A stretch of DNA of 32,675 nucleotides from a virus. Position numbers and translations under genes: made by a program. The DNA lies in IMG/VR virus record IMGVR_UViG_3300042691_004309, positions 1-32,675 of that record. One strand, written 5' to 3'. Shown here in pieces: positions 1 through 8,813 of the stretch. Under the pieces are notes generated by a model. The model was given only the letters and a program-made list of their open reading frames with translations, did not search any database and was not told the DNA's origin. The stretch's first letter is position 1; each line of letters begins with the position of its first letter.

Positions 1-19
1 TTGGGTATAAAGGATAAGT

Positions 20-517
20 ATGTCTCATAATAAAGAAAAGTTTGCCAATATTCCAGAGGACCAACCCCTCACGATGAAGCAGCAGCTTTTCGTGGAGGCG
101 TACTTCGCTAGTGACTATAACGCTACAGAGGCAGCTCGTGTGGCCGGATACAACGGTAATAACCTTAATCGTATCGGCTCCGAGCTACTCTGTAAGCCAC
201 ACGTCAAGGCGGCAGTAGATAGACGTGCTCAGGAGAAGCTGAAAGAAATCAGTCTTACTGAAGAGTATGTCATCCGTAAGTTGGTGAAGACGATTGAACG
301 TGCGGAGCAGGACAACAACCTCACCGCCGTTCTTCGTGGTATCGAACTTGCCGCTAAGAACCTCGGGATGCTCCGTGAACGTACAGAGATTACTGGTAAG
401 GACGGCGAAGCCATTCGGTACGAAGAGACTAAGAACGAGGCTGACGATTTCGTCCGCAAGATCCAGTCTGTCGCTATCCGTAGCAAGCCAGACCTTAAGG
501 TAGTGGGGGATGAATGA
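20..517 (+). CDS. Terminase small subunit (TerS)
   Basis: This is the DNA-recognition subunit of the packaging motor, which binds the packaging site and hands DNA to the large terminase. The N-terminal part (about residues 17-46) shows the family pattern: a Met-Lys-Gln-Gln-Leu-Phe-Val-Glu-Ala-Tyr stretch followed by Asn-Ala-Thr-Glu-Ala-Ala-Arg-Val-Ala-Gly-Tyr, a helix-turn-helix typical of Terminase_2 proteins. A helical middle and a charged C-terminus follow. The length of 165 aa is usual. The start has an AAGGA Shine-Dalgarno sequence. Its stop overlaps the next start (ATGA), and the large terminase lies one gene downstream, which supports the call. Confidence 0.9.
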   Translation: MSHNKEKFANIPEDQPLTMKQQLFVEAYFASDYNATEAARVAGYNGNNLNRIGSELLCKPHVKAAVDRRAQEKLKEISLTEEYVIRKLVKTIERAEQDNNLTAVLRGIELAAKNLGMLRERTEITGKDGEAIRYEETKNEADDFVRKIQSVAIRSKPDLKVVGDE

Positions 518-900
518 CCTTAGACGATTATGATCCGTACGACATTATTGTCGAAGACCAGAGAAAAGACAAGGGCGCTAGAGCGGCTAAGGGTCGTGAC
601 TACATGCAGCGGTATATCGATGCCGCTATCGAACATATCCGTCGAAATCCTAGTGCCCCCCACACTGCTCTTGACGAGGCAGACGTTCGAGACGTTAAGA
701 AAATGCAAGAACGCAACAAGGTGTTCGGCACAGGCGGTAGTATTAACGACTATGAGTTTAGGGGAGGCATTCCTATGATGGACCCTTTCCAACACGCTAA
801 GATGGTTCGTGCTGACGAAGAAAGACGGCGCGAGATGAAACGATCTGAGCCTGAAAAACGTCTACGCTGGTTGTTCGAAAACTTATTTAAAGTGAAATAA
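514..900 (+). CDS. Small hypothetical protein between the terminase genes
   Basis: A 128-residue protein of unknown function, starting inside the stop of the small terminase gene (ATGA overlap) and ending two bases before the large terminase start, so it is almost certainly co-translated with them. It is highly charged, with an acidic N-terminus (several Asp in the first 15 residues), a Lys/Arg-rich middle and a C-terminal basic helix (about residues 100-128). No signal peptide or membrane segment is seen. Position suggests a packaging accessory role, but nothing in the sequence proves it. Confidence 0.75.
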   Translation: MTLDDYDPYDIIVEDQRKDKGARAAKGRDYMQRYIDAAIEHIRRNPSAPHTALDEADVRDVKKMQERNKVFGTGGSINDYEFRGGIPMMDPFQHAKMVRADEERRREMKRSEPEKRLRWLFENLFKVK

Positions 901-901
901 C

Positions 902-2320
902 ATGAAAAATCTCTCGCCTGCCGAATGGCTGGCCTCGCTACCTAAGGAAGAACAGGAGGCTTATCTTGAGTCACTCACCCCGGAAGTCCGAGCCAGACTC
1001 AAATACCATTGGCAGTTTTGGGCGAGACCTAACCAGCTTCCGCCGGAGGGCTCTTGGGCGACTTGGCTTATCTTGGCGGGTCGAGGATTCGGAAAAACAA
1101 GAACCGGGGCCGAAACAATTCGGGATTGGGCCTGCGGCAGTACTCCCCTTTCAGCGGGTAGATGCTCTAGAATTGCTCTCATTGCTGAAACGGCTGCGGA
1201 CGCAAGAGACGTCATGGTCGAAGGTGAGTCCGGTCTTCTTGCCGTTCATCCACCTGATTTCAGACCTACCTACTCCCCTTCACTCAGACGAATTACTTGG
1301 CCTAATGGTGCAGTCGCAACCTTATATAATGCCACAGAACCCGATCAGCTTCGAGGGCCACAGCATGACGCTGCGTGGTGCGACGAACTAGCTAAATGGC
1401 GGTACTGCCAGGAATCGTGGGATCAGCTACAGTTCGGCCTTCGCCTTGGCGATTTCCCTCGTACGATCGTTACTACGACTCCCCGCCCGTTACCTCTTAT
1501 CCGTAAGCTTGTGGCTGACCCTAAGGTGGCTGTCACGAGAGGGGCTACTTGGGACAACAAGGCGAACATGCCTGAGTCCTTCATTTTAGAAATTGAAGAC
1601 AAGTACTCGGGAACGAGACTTGGTAGACAGGAACTAGAAGGAGAGATCCTAGATGACATCCCCGGCGCGCTTTGGACGCGTGAATCTATTGACAACCACC
1701 GTGTTAAAGACGATGTCCCGGACCTTGAGAGAATCTTTGTCTCAGTGGATCCTGCCACCTCTGCCGAGGAAGGTAGTGACGAGACTGGTATAGTCGTCGT
1801 CGGTTACGCCCGTGACAAGGATGGTTACGCTAGAGGGTACGTCTTAGAAGACGCCTCTATGAAGGGCCAGCCAGAAGAATGGGCTAAGAAGGCGGTACAG
1901 TTATACAGAAAGCATCAGGCAGATAAGATTGTTGCTGAAAAGAATCAGGGCGGCGACATGGTCTCGGCTGTTATCCGGGCTGTCGACCGATCCATTCCCA
2001 TCAAACTTGTACACGCCTCCCGTGGTAAGTACGTCCGAGCAGAACCTATCTCGGCGCTTTATGAGCAGGGTCGTGTACATCATGTCGGACGTTTCGATAA
2101 GTTAGAAGACCAGATGTGCCTCTTCTCCGTCGACAATCTCCGATCTACAAATATGGGCTCACCCGACCGGGTTGATGCCCTAGTCTGGGGTCTGACTGAG
2201 ATCTTCGAGAAGCTCACGTCCCGCCGACGTATACCGGAAGGGGAGACTACAAAGAAGGTCCGACCTAACGAAAACTACACAAATCTCTCCCATAACCCTA
2301 CCGGGTGGATGGCAGGTTAA
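902..2320 (+). CDS. Terminase large subunit (TerL)
   Basis: The ATP-driven DNA packaging motor and headful nuclease, acting at the portal. The N-terminal ATPase domain has a Walker A motif at about residues 59-66 (Ala-Gly-Arg-Gly-Phe-Gly-Lys-Thr), a Walker B motif with catalytic acid at 157-162 (Ala-Ala-Trp-Cys-Asp-Glu) and a Thr-Thr-Thr-Pro-Arg-Pro coupling motif at 191-196. The C-terminal RNase H-like nuclease domain begins near residue 280 with a Ser-Val-Asp-Pro motif (D283) followed by D293. The pattern matches Terminase_6-type large subunits and 472 aa is a normal length. It follows the small terminase and a small gene, a classical packaging order. Confidence 0.96.
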   Translation: MKNLSPAEWLASLPKEEQEAYLESLTPEVRARLKYHWQFWARPNQLPPEGSWATWLILAGRGFGKTRTGAETIRDWACGSTPLSAGRCSRIALIAETAADARDVMVEGESGLLAVHPPDFRPTYSPSLRRITWPNGAVATLYNATEPDQLRGPQHDAAWCDELAKWRYCQESWDQLQFGLRLGDFPRTIVTTTPRPLPLIRKLVADPKVAVTRGATWDNKANMPESFILEIEDKYSGTRLGRQELEGEILDDIPGALWTRESIDNHRVKDDVPDLERIFVSVDPATSAEEGSDETGIVVVGYARDKDGYARGYVLEDASMKGQPEEWAKKAVQLYRKHQADKIVAEKNQGGDMVSAVIRAVDRSIPIKLVHASRGKYVRAEPISALYEQGRVHHVGRFDKLEDQMCLFSVDNLRSTNMGSPDRVDALVWGLTEIFEKLTSRRRIPEGETTKKVRPNENYTNLSHNPTGWMAG

Positions 2321-2330
2321 AGGAACTTAA

Positions 2331-2543
2331 ATGGCTTGGTACGACATCTTTTTGAAAACCCCAAAGACGGTGGCAGCCACCCCTATGCCGGTAGTGCTAC
2401 ATCTTGAAGAAATTGATCAAAACATCCTAAGGTTTAGGAGAGCTCTCGAGCAAGACGAGAAGGGCGGCGCACGAGTCGCGGAGCTTAATAAAAACTTAGC
2501 GTATTGGCAAGCCATGCGCAATCTCGCAGTGTTAGGTGAATAA
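2331..2543 (+). CDS. Small hypothetical virion-region protein
   Basis: A 70-residue protein not recognised from sequence. Residues 25-65 look like an amphipathic helical hairpin (Glu-Glu-Ile-Asp-Gln-Asn, then Leu-Asn-Lys-Asn-Leu-Ala-Tyr-Trp). An AAGGA Shine-Dalgarno lies just upstream and its TAATG stop overlaps the next start. It sits between the terminase and structural genes and could be a small head-joining or regulatory factor, which is inference from position only. Confidence 0.7.
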   Translation: MAWYDIFLKTPKTVAATPMPVVLHLEEIDQNILRFRRALEQDEKGGARVAELNKNLAYWQAMRNLAVLGE

Positions 2544-2974
2544 TGGCAACTCCAGTAGTATACAACCAGTTCAAGCTGAAGCAACATAACGGTAACGCAA
2601 TCGATCTTGACACCGACACTATTAAGGTCATGATTACTACGAGTGCGTACACCCCGTCCCTAGCTCACGCCACAAAGAGTGACATCACTAACGAAGTCTC
2701 CGGCACTAACTACACCGCGAGGGGGACCGCTATTTCTGGCGTTACCCTTGCTCTAGATGGTAACACAGTGGAATGGGTCCACAATGACATCACTTGGCTT
2801 CAGAGTGGGGCTGGCTTCTCCAACGGCAGGACCTTCGTCTGGTACAAGGATACCGGTGTAGACGGGACGTCTCCCCTCATTATGTACGCAACTGAAGGCT
2901 CTGACTTCGGGAATGTCACCGGCGACCTCGTCTTGGATGGTTCGGCGACTACCGGCGTTCTCAATTTTACTTAA
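2543..2974 (+). CDS. Putative virion-associated beta-rich protein
   Basis: A 143-residue protein, predicted beta-rich and Thr/Gly/Asp-rich, resembling a widespread group of small phage structural proteins that begin with a Met-Ala-Thr...Tyr-Asn-X-Phe pattern followed by a strand containing 'DTDTIKVMI'. Such proteins are usually annotated as hypothetical or as possible head-decoration proteins. It is translationally coupled to the gene upstream and lies nine bases before the next gene. Codon use is typical of the core phage. Function is not established. Confidence 0.75.
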   Translation: MATPVVYNQFKLKQHNGNAIDLDTDTIKVMITTSAYTPSLAHATKSDITNEVSGTNYTARGTAISGVTLALDGNTVEWVHNDITWLQSGAGFSNGRTFVWYKDTGVDGTSPLIMYATEGSDFGNVTGDLVLDGSATTGVLNFT

Positions 2975-2982
2975 GGGTACCT

Positions 2983-3801
2983 ATGGCTATTACAACTATT
3001 GATGACGCAGTCGCCGGGATGCAAGCCCCGCAGCCTTTCATGAAGGTCGGGATTACGCCCGCCGCACTGGCTGCGCAGCGAGGTTATACGCATTGGTACG
3101 CCACAGGTAATCCCGGCGCGTCGGCAGCTAATGCTGCGGGTGTTAATGGGCAGGCTGTGACGCCGGGGCTTGGCACCAGCGTTGACGGGCGCATTCGCCG
3201 CACAAATCCGGTTTCGGGCAATGCCTATCTGGCCCGCCTTGCATTGCAAAGCAACATTGCCGGAACGCTGTGGCTGATCGACCGGCTGTGGCAGAATAGC
3301 GGCCTTGTCGTTACGTCAACCGGCGCTCAGGCGATCACCCCTGCAACCCTTCCGGCCCGTGATAACGCGGGCAGCACCAACGGCGCGGGCATCATGGCGG
3401 CTATTGAGTGGTCGGCTACTGGCGGCGCTGGCACCCCGACTGTCACGCTGACCTATACCGATCAGGACGGCAACGCGGGCGCAACCGGCACGTTTACCGG
3501 CGTTGCCTCGCCTCCGGTTGGCACGTTCGAGATTTTCACGCTGGCGGCGGGCGATACGGGCATTCGCGCGCCAACCTCGTTTATTCAATCCGCAACCCGG
3601 ACTAGCGGGACCATGCACTTGGTCTTGTTCCGGGTGCTGGCACAGGTCGAAGTGACCTCAGCCAATATCGGCAACGCAATTGATGTTCTGACCAGCGGGA
3701 TGCCGCGCATTTATGACGACAGCGTGTTGCAACTTGTCTATTTCCCGACAAGCGCCAGCGCAACTACCATCGCGGGCCAGTATATCGAAACGCAGGGGTA
3801 A
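2983..3801 (+). CDS. Putative structural protein with foreign codon use
   Basis: A 272-residue Ala/Thr/Gly-rich protein with no transmembrane segment, predicted mostly beta. It is probably a virion surface or appendage protein, given its position among head genes and its low-complexity beta composition (for example residues 140-190). I do not recognise a named domain. Its codon use differs from both neighbours: of its dozen or so arginines none uses AGA or AGG, Gly and Ala codons are mostly GGC/GCG/GCC, and one 60-base stretch (3181-3240) has 37 G+C. The genes on each side use AGA/AGG freely. This points to recent acquisition as a cassette. Confidence 0.8.
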   Translation: MAITTIDDAVAGMQAPQPFMKVGITPAALAAQRGYTHWYATGNPGASAANAAGVNGQAVTPGLGTSVDGRIRRTNPVSGNAYLARLALQSNIAGTLWLIDRLWQNSGLVVTSTGAQAITPATLPARDNAGSTNGAGIMAAIEWSATGGAGTPTVTLTYTDQDGNAGATGTFTGVASPPVGTFEIFTLAAGDTGIRAPTSFIQSATRTSGTMHLVLFRVLAQVEVTSANIGNAIDVLTSGMPRIYDDSVLQLVYFPTSASATTIAGQYIETQG

Positions 3802-3804
3802 ACT

Positions 3805-4404
3805 ATGGCGGGTGAAGGAGCCTATCCTCTAAGGTCGACTTGGTTCCGTAGGAGTAATAATAGAGTACGCCTCTACGACGTAAGTCTTGATCCCACGAGT
3901 AGGTTAATTTGGACGGACTGGTTCTTCTCAGCCGCTGGCCCAATCCCTACGACAATCGTTATTACAGCGGCATCGATTACCTACACTCCGGTAGCGTTTG
4001 CCACTAACCGTAAGAAGAACCTCTCTACGGTTGCCGCGAGTGCTACGTACTCCGGGATGTCGGTCTTGGCTAGTGTCCGTCGATCCGTATCGATTACTGC
4101 GGCTATAGAGACATACTCTGGCCAAACCTTTGCGACAAACTCCAAGAGGAACTTAACCACGACAGCCGGAACGCTTACTTATACAGGTAGAGCGTTTACG
4201 ACTAACTCGAAGAAGCTTCTCTCTACGACGGCGGGTTCAGCGACATACGCTGGTCAAGCCTTTACGACCAAGAGAAACTTATCCGTACCGGTGATTGCTG
4301 GTAGCCTTGTATACTCAGGGCAACCATTCACTACCGCCGTAATGGCTGAGGGAACCCGAGTAAACAACCGTATCAATATCAAACTGAGCTATCTCGGTAT
4401 TTAA
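3805..4404 (+). CDS. Virion protein built of six 22-residue repeats
   Basis: A 199-residue protein. Residues 1-45 form a unique Arg/Trp-rich N-terminus (possible virion anchor). Residues 54-177 consist of six tandem repeats with an exact 22-residue period, each centred on Tyr-(Ser/Thr/Ala)-Gly-X-X-Phe-(Ala/Thr)-Thr; the repeat tyrosines fall at 60, 82, 104, 126, 148 and 170. Similar 'Ala-Gly-Ser-X-X-Tyr-Thr-Gly-Gln' beta repeats are known in phage surface proteins of unknown function. It starts three bases after the preceding stop and ends shortly before the portal gene. A capsid-surface or adhesion role is inferred. Confidence 0.82.
   Translation: MAGEGAYPLRSTWFRRSNNRVRLYDVSLDPTSRLIWTDWFFSAAGPIPTTIVITAASITYTPVAFATNRKKNLSTVAASATYSGMSVLASVRRSVSITAAIETYSGQTFATNSKRNLTTTAGTLTYTGRAFTTNSKKLLSTTAGSATYAGQAFTTKRNLSVPVIAGSLVYSGQPFTTAVMAEGTRVNNRINIKLSYLGI
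3964..4335 (+). repeat. Six protein-level tandem repeats of 66 bp
   Basis: Six in-frame units of 66 bp encode the 22-residue repeat. At the DNA level the units have diverged, so this is an old, protein-selected repeat rather than a recent duplication. The second unit is the most degenerate, with Met-Ser-Val-Leu where the others carry Gln/Arg-X-Phe. Confidence 0.85.
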
Positions 4405-4413
4405 GGAAACAGA

Positions 4414-6498
4414 ATGGCTAAGAAAGACGAGGCTAAACCTCTCGACAGGCTACAGTATTCAGAGACAGTAGATAAGAAGTACGTTCCTGAGGGTTTCGCT
4501 TCTACCGAAGACTACTTAAAGGACATGCGAGAGACGTATGACTCAGACATGCAGGCTGATGATGAAAATAGGAAGCAAGCTTCCGACGATAAGAAGTTCT
4601 CGGCTGGTGAACAGTGGGACGAGGAAGTCCTACGTACGCGGGCAGGGCTCCCTTGTTTGGTTATTAACCAGATTCCTCAGTTCGTAGCTCAGCTAGTAGG
4701 GGATTGGCGGCAACAGAGAAACGCGATTAAGGTCCTACCCGGAGAAGACGGCGACACCGAGATTGCTAGTATTCGGGGCGATCTTATTCGGTCTATCGAG
4801 TACAAGTCAAGGGCTGACCGCGTATACGACGTAGCCTTCGAGAGTACTGTCCAGTGTGGCGACGGAGCCTTCCGAGTCAACGTAGAGTACGCCAAGGACG
4901 ACGTCTTCGATCAGGATATCTTTATTCGACCAATCGACGACGCGTTGTCTGTCGTGTGGGATCGTCTTTCGATTGACCCTACCGGTAGAGACGCACGACA
5001 TTGCTTCGTAGAGGACCGACTTCCTCTGAAGGAATTCCGGAAGAAGTTCAAGGACGCCGACCCTAACGGCATCGGTTCTGACGCTAAGAAGGCTTGCCAG
5101 AGTAGTGGTTGGTTAGGTGAAGACGACGCTCGAGTCGTGGAACACTGGAGAATGGTTGAGAGGCAGCGCCTCCTCGGCTTGTTCGAAGACCAGTCCGTCC
5201 ATGTGATTGACGCCGAGACTCTCAACGATTTGACCGAGAAGCATGGCCAACCCGTCAAGACGCGGTTAGCTCCTTGCCTATACGCCCAGATGCACCTTGT
5301 GACTGGCTGGCAAATCCTTTCTGGTCCGTTTGAATACAAGCTGAATCGAGTCCCCATCATCCGTATGACGGGTAGAGTCGTTACTCTTGAAGACCGCAGA
5401 GTCCGCTACGGCCTCGTACGATTCATGAAGGACGCCGTCCGCCTGCGTAACTTCTGGCGCTCGGTTGCTGCTGAACACCTTGGCTACACACCTAAGGCTC
5501 AGTGGATGGCTACTGAATCTGCCGTTGAAGGTCGTGAAGACACTATCCGTAAGGCGCATATGTCTCGTGATCCGCTTCTTGTCTTTAATGACGAAGCAGT
5601 GTTTGGTCAGAACGTACAGCGTGTCGATCCCCCTCAGTTGCAGATGGCCCTACTTAACGAAGCCAATATCAACACTCAGGATATGAAGGATGTTACAGGC
5701 ATCCACGACGCCTCACTAGGTATTAAGTCCAACGAGACTTCCGGTAAGGCGATCCTTGCTCGACAGAGGGAAGGCGACGTAGCCTCTCTCACTTTCTATG
5801 ATAACGGTAACGCCTCACTTCTCGAAGCGGGTGACGTCATCAACCAGCTCATCCCACAGATTTATGACGGCACGAGAATCGTTCGACTGATCGGCGAGGA
5901 TGAGACTCCCAAGCTGATGAAGATTAACGATCCTAACGATCCGCAGTCTCCAGACCTTTCGACCGGCGCGTATGACGTCGCACTCAGCACCGGCGCTTCT
6001 TACACTACGAGACGTGCCGAGGCGGGTGAAGCAATGATGCAGGCTATCCAAGTCTGGCCGCAGCTTATTCAGGTTGCCGGTGATGTCATCGCTAAGTCGC
6101 AGGATTGGCCGGGAGCCGATAAGCTGGCTGAACGACTGAAGAAGACTATCCCGCCGCAGTTCCTCGATGAGGAAGATCGCGTCGAGGGTGGGACTTACGT
6201 CGATCCGGCTCAGATGGAAGAAGCTATGGCCAAGCTTGAAGAGCTCGAAAAGGAGAACTTCATGCTTAAGGTAGAAGCCAAGGCCAAGACCGAAGAGCTT
6301 GAAATCAAGCGTTACGATTCGGAAACCCAACGCATCCGTGCCCTGTCTGATAACGAGGTGGATAACACCCAGCTTAACATGTCGGGCATCTCAGAAATTC
6401 TGGCGCATACCAGAGAGCTTCACAAGATTGAAGCAACCAAAAATGCTAAAACCTCGGAACCCTCCGCCAAAGGGACTAAAACCGCAACGGCAAAATAA
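4414..6498 (+). CDS. Portal protein, P22 type
   Basis: Forms the dodecameric ring at one capsid vertex through which DNA is packaged and ejected. The 694-residue length is close to the P22 portal (725). Family-typical features include the N-terminal acidic helical segment, the Gly-Glu-Gln-Trp-Asp motif (about residues 65-69), a 'GLPCLVINQIPQFVAQLVGD' stretch (residues 79-98), a 'VQCGDGAFRV' segment and the 'IDDALSVVWDRLSIDPTGRD' region (about 175-194). The C-terminus (about 590-694) is a long charged coiled coil ending in a Lys/Thr-rich tail. It is followed by scaffold and coat genes, the P22 order. Confidence 0.93.
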   Translation: MAKKDEAKPLDRLQYSETVDKKYVPEGFASTEDYLKDMRETYDSDMQADDENRKQASDDKKFSAGEQWDEEVLRTRAGLPCLVINQIPQFVAQLVGDWRQQRNAIKVLPGEDGDTEIASIRGDLIRSIEYKSRADRVYDVAFESTVQCGDGAFRVNVEYAKDDVFDQDIFIRPIDDALSVVWDRLSIDPTGRDARHCFVEDRLPLKEFRKKFKDADPNGIGSDAKKACQSSGWLGEDDARVVEHWRMVERQRLLGLFEDQSVHVIDAETLNDLTEKHGQPVKTRLAPCLYAQMHLVTGWQILSGPFEYKLNRVPIIRMTGRVVTLEDRRVRYGLVRFMKDAVRLRNFWRSVAAEHLGYTPKAQWMATESAVEGREDTIRKAHMSRDPLLVFNDEAVFGQNVQRVDPPQLQMALLNEANINTQDMKDVTGIHDASLGIKSNETSGKAILARQREGDVASLTFYDNGNASLLEAGDVINQLIPQIYDGTRIVRLIGEDETPKLMKINDPNDPQSPDLSTGAYDVALSTGASYTTRRAEAGEAMMQAIQVWPQLIQVAGDVIAKSQDWPGADKLAERLKKTIPPQFLDEEDRVEGGTYVDPAQMEEAMAKLEELEKENFMLKVEAKAKTEELEIKRYDSETQRIRALSDNEVDNTQLNMSGISEILAHTRELHKIEATKNAKTSEPSAKGTKTATAK

Positions 6499-6507
6499 GG
6501 ACCTATA

Positions 6508-7479
6508 ATGGACCCTGAAGACAATGTCCAGACGGACGACTTGACTACTTTCGAGAATGAATTCTACGAAAAGGTAAAGGAGCCTGAGGATACCGGGAAT
6601 GATACTCCCGCCGAAACTGACGAACCTGAACTGCCTCTAGAGCCGGAAAAGCCTGACGAGGAAACTCCTACGGAGAGTGACGACGATCCGAACGAGGAGC
6701 CGGAAGAAGAGAAGCCGGTTAAGAAGAAGACGTTTCAAGATAGAATCAACGAAGTCCTCGAAGGACGCAGAAAAGCTAACGAAGAACTAGAGTCTTTCAA
6801 GGCTAGATACGCAGAACTCGAGGCAAAGGTAGCTCAGGTTGCAGAACCTAAGACGACCGTACGAGAGCAGGAACAGGGGACGTCCCCTCCGAAGATTGAC
6901 GCAACTGATGAAAGCGGGGAACTCGTCTACCCCCTCGGTGAATACGACCCTAAGTTCCTAGAAGACATGACCTCCTATCAAGTCGAGAAGAGGTTTAGTG
7001 AACTAGAAGCACGCCAACGAGAAGCCGCAGAAATCTCCCAGCGAGAGGCGGTCTTGATTCAACTTCAGAATGAGTGGAATCAGAAGGTAGAGACGGTGAA
7101 AGCCGAGCTGCCTGACATCCAAGAAAAGAGTAAGGATTTAGAACTTGCCCTTAGTGCCTTGGAAGTCGACCCACAGACGGCTGAATACGTCGCTTCTACA
7201 ATTATGACTCTCGGTAACGGTCCAGAAGTTCTCTACTATCTAGCTACGAATCTCGATGAGGCTGCCGAGGTATTTACCTCCAACCGAGTCGCCGCAACTT
7301 TAATGCTTGGTGCAATCGATGCGGATGTCCGCCGCACCAAGGCTAGACCAACAAAAGCGAAGGTCTCGTCTGCCCCAGAACCTCCAAAGGCGCTAGCCAG
7401 AGGTGTGGGGACCGTACAGGAAGTACCGGACGACACTGACGACTTGAAAGCCTTTGAGAAGAAATTCTTCCGAAGGTAA
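6508..7479 (+). CDS. Capsid scaffolding protein
   Basis: A 323-residue protein between the portal and coat genes, the usual place of a scaffold. Residues 1-75 are extremely acidic and proline-rich (long Glu/Asp/Pro runs) and are followed by a Lys-rich patch, a coiled-coil segment (about 85-115), a second helical Glu/Gln-rich segment (about 150-215) and a C-terminus with basic residues ending in Lys-Lys-Phe-Phe-Arg-Arg. Short basic C-terminal helices of scaffold proteins bind coat protein. Residues 10-20 and the C-terminal end share a similar Asp-Asp-Leu-X-X-Phe-Glu-X-X-Phe motif. Assignment rests on position and composition, not on recognised homology. Confidence 0.82.
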   Translation: MDPEDNVQTDDLTTFENEFYEKVKEPEDTGNDTPAETDEPELPLEPEKPDEETPTESDDDPNEEPEEEKPVKKKTFQDRINEVLEGRRKANEELESFKARYAELEAKVAQVAEPKTTVREQEQGTSPPKIDATDESGELVYPLGEYDPKFLEDMTSYQVEKRFSELEARQREAAEISQREAVLIQLQNEWNQKVETVKAELPDIQEKSKDLELALSALEVDPQTAEYVASTIMTLGNGPEVLYYLATNLDEAAEVFTSNRVAATLMLGAIDADVRRTKARPTKAKVSSAPEPPKALARGVGTVQEVPDDTDDLKAFEKKFFRR

Positions 7480-7492
7480 GGAGAATACTTAA

Positions 7493-8806
7493 GTGCCTAC
7501 TATTACCTCTGACCAACAGAAGCTTGTACTCAATGCTTTTGCTGCGACGTTCCAGAATAACCTCATTGCAGCGGACGTAGTTTCGTGGAAGCAGTACGAC
7601 GGCGAGTTCAATGAACGCAACGCCCTGAATATCTCTGAGCAGGTTCCGCCTCGCTACGCAGTCAGCCAGACTGTCGATGGTGTCGCTGATCTTACTTCGG
7701 GTACGCAGGACAGCGTGTTTGGTTCGGAACAGTTTAAGATCAATCGAACCTTCAACACCAATATGGGTTGGGGAGACTTCGTAAAGATCCGCGATATTGG
7801 TTCCGCTCGCGAATCAGAAGCCCTGAAGTCGGCTGCTATGCAGCTTGCTGAATCGATTGACGCCTACATCCTTGGTGTGGCTGTCAAGGCTTCGAACAAC
7901 TGGGTTGGTGCCGCTGACGGTGTTACCGTTGCCGGTCATGACGACGTTGCTCGTGCGTATACCCGCCTGAAGGAAGAAGGCGTCTCGGATGAAGACCTCC
8001 GTCTCGTCCTCTCGTATGGCGACCGCGAAGCCCTGAGCTCGACCATCCTTGCCTATCCGTCGACCGACTCGCTTGCGACCGGTAACTTCCGGAAGGGCTT
8101 CGAAGGCGAAATCAACGGCATCCCGACGATGTTCACTCAGCAGCTTCCGGCCCTTACGATGGGTTCTCGTGCTGCCTCGGGTGCCTCGTTGATTAATGGT
8201 GCGAACCAGAACGTCAACTACAAGGCTGTCGCGGTTTCGGCTGCTCCGGGCCAGTATATGACCCAGACTATCGCAGTCGACGGTCTGACTGGTACTCAGA
8301 CGATCAAGGATGGTGAAGTCTTCACGATTGCGGGCGTCTTCGCTTACGACAACCGTGCTCAGGTCAGCACTGGTCGCCTCCAGCAGTTCCGTGTCGTGGG
8401 TGACCACGCCGCTACTGCCGGTGCCATCGCTGCTCTCCGTATCTTCCCGGCGATGATCGTTCCGGGCTCGGGTTCGGGTGGCGACATCAATGTCAACACC
8501 GCTCATGCGACCGTCACGGCTGCTCCGGCTGACAACGCAGCGATCACCTATCTGGGTACCGCTGACACTGTCTATCGTCCTCGCGCCCTCATCCAGAAGC
8601 AGGCCATCGTGGTTAACACCGCTACCCTGCCGACTCCGATGACCGGCACGATGGGTTCGAAGGCTCTGACGAAGGTTCCGCTTTCGGTCAGAATGTGGCA
8701 GCACAGTGACTTCAATACGGGTGCGCACAGCGTCCGGTTCGACGTCGCGCTGACTGCCAACGTCAAGGAACGCCGTCGTATCGTTCGACTCAACGGCATC
8801 GCCTAA
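7493..8806 (+). CDS. Major capsid protein, P22 coat-like
   Basis: Major head protein, 437 residues. It starts with GTG, nine bases after an AAGGAG Shine-Dalgarno. The layout agrees with P22 gp5: an N-terminal arm, an HK97-fold core with an 'NMGWGDFVKIRD' region (about residues 90-101), and an inserted domain region (about 255-310) with 'TQTIKDGEVFTIAGV', matching the P22 'KRGDKISFAGV' segment. The codon choice is the most regular in the window (uniform GGT, GAC, CGT, AAG), as expected for the most highly expressed gene. A strong terminator follows within 10 bases. Confidence 0.9.
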   Translation: MPTITSDQQKLVLNAFAATFQNNLIAADVVSWKQYDGEFNERNALNISEQVPPRYAVSQTVDGVADLTSGTQDSVFGSEQFKINRTFNTNMGWGDFVKIRDIGSARESEALKSAAMQLAESIDAYILGVAVKASNNWVGAADGVTVAGHDDVARAYTRLKEEGVSDEDLRLVLSYGDREALSSTILAYPSTDSLATGNFRKGFEGEINGIPTMFTQQLPALTMGSRAASGASLINGANQNVNYKAVAVSAAPGQYMTQTIAVDGLTGTQTIKDGEVFTIAGVFAYDNRAQVSTGRLQQFRVVGDHAATAGAIAALRIFPAMIVPGSGSGGDINVNTAHATVTAAPADNAAITYLGTADTVYRPRALIQKQAIVVNTATLPTPMTGTMGSKALTKVPLSVRMWQHSDFNTGAHSVRFDVALTANVKERRRIVRLNGIA

Positions 8807-8813
8807 TAATACG

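Noticed and set aside
5815-6330. 171-residue - strand frame opposite the portal gene
   Set aside because: Antisense to the well-supported portal gene; leucine-rich only as a result of the complementary coiled-coil codons.
7814-8728. 304-residue open frame on the - strand opposite the coat gene
   Set aside because: It is a shadow caused by the strong codon bias of the coat gene; composition is Arg/Ser/Thr-rich with no recognisable domain, and no start signal is present.
8803-8813. TAATACG sequence resembling the start of a T7 promoter
   Set aside because: The match stops after seven bases, the sequence overlaps the stop codon and the terminator, and no repeated copies were noticed elsewhere.
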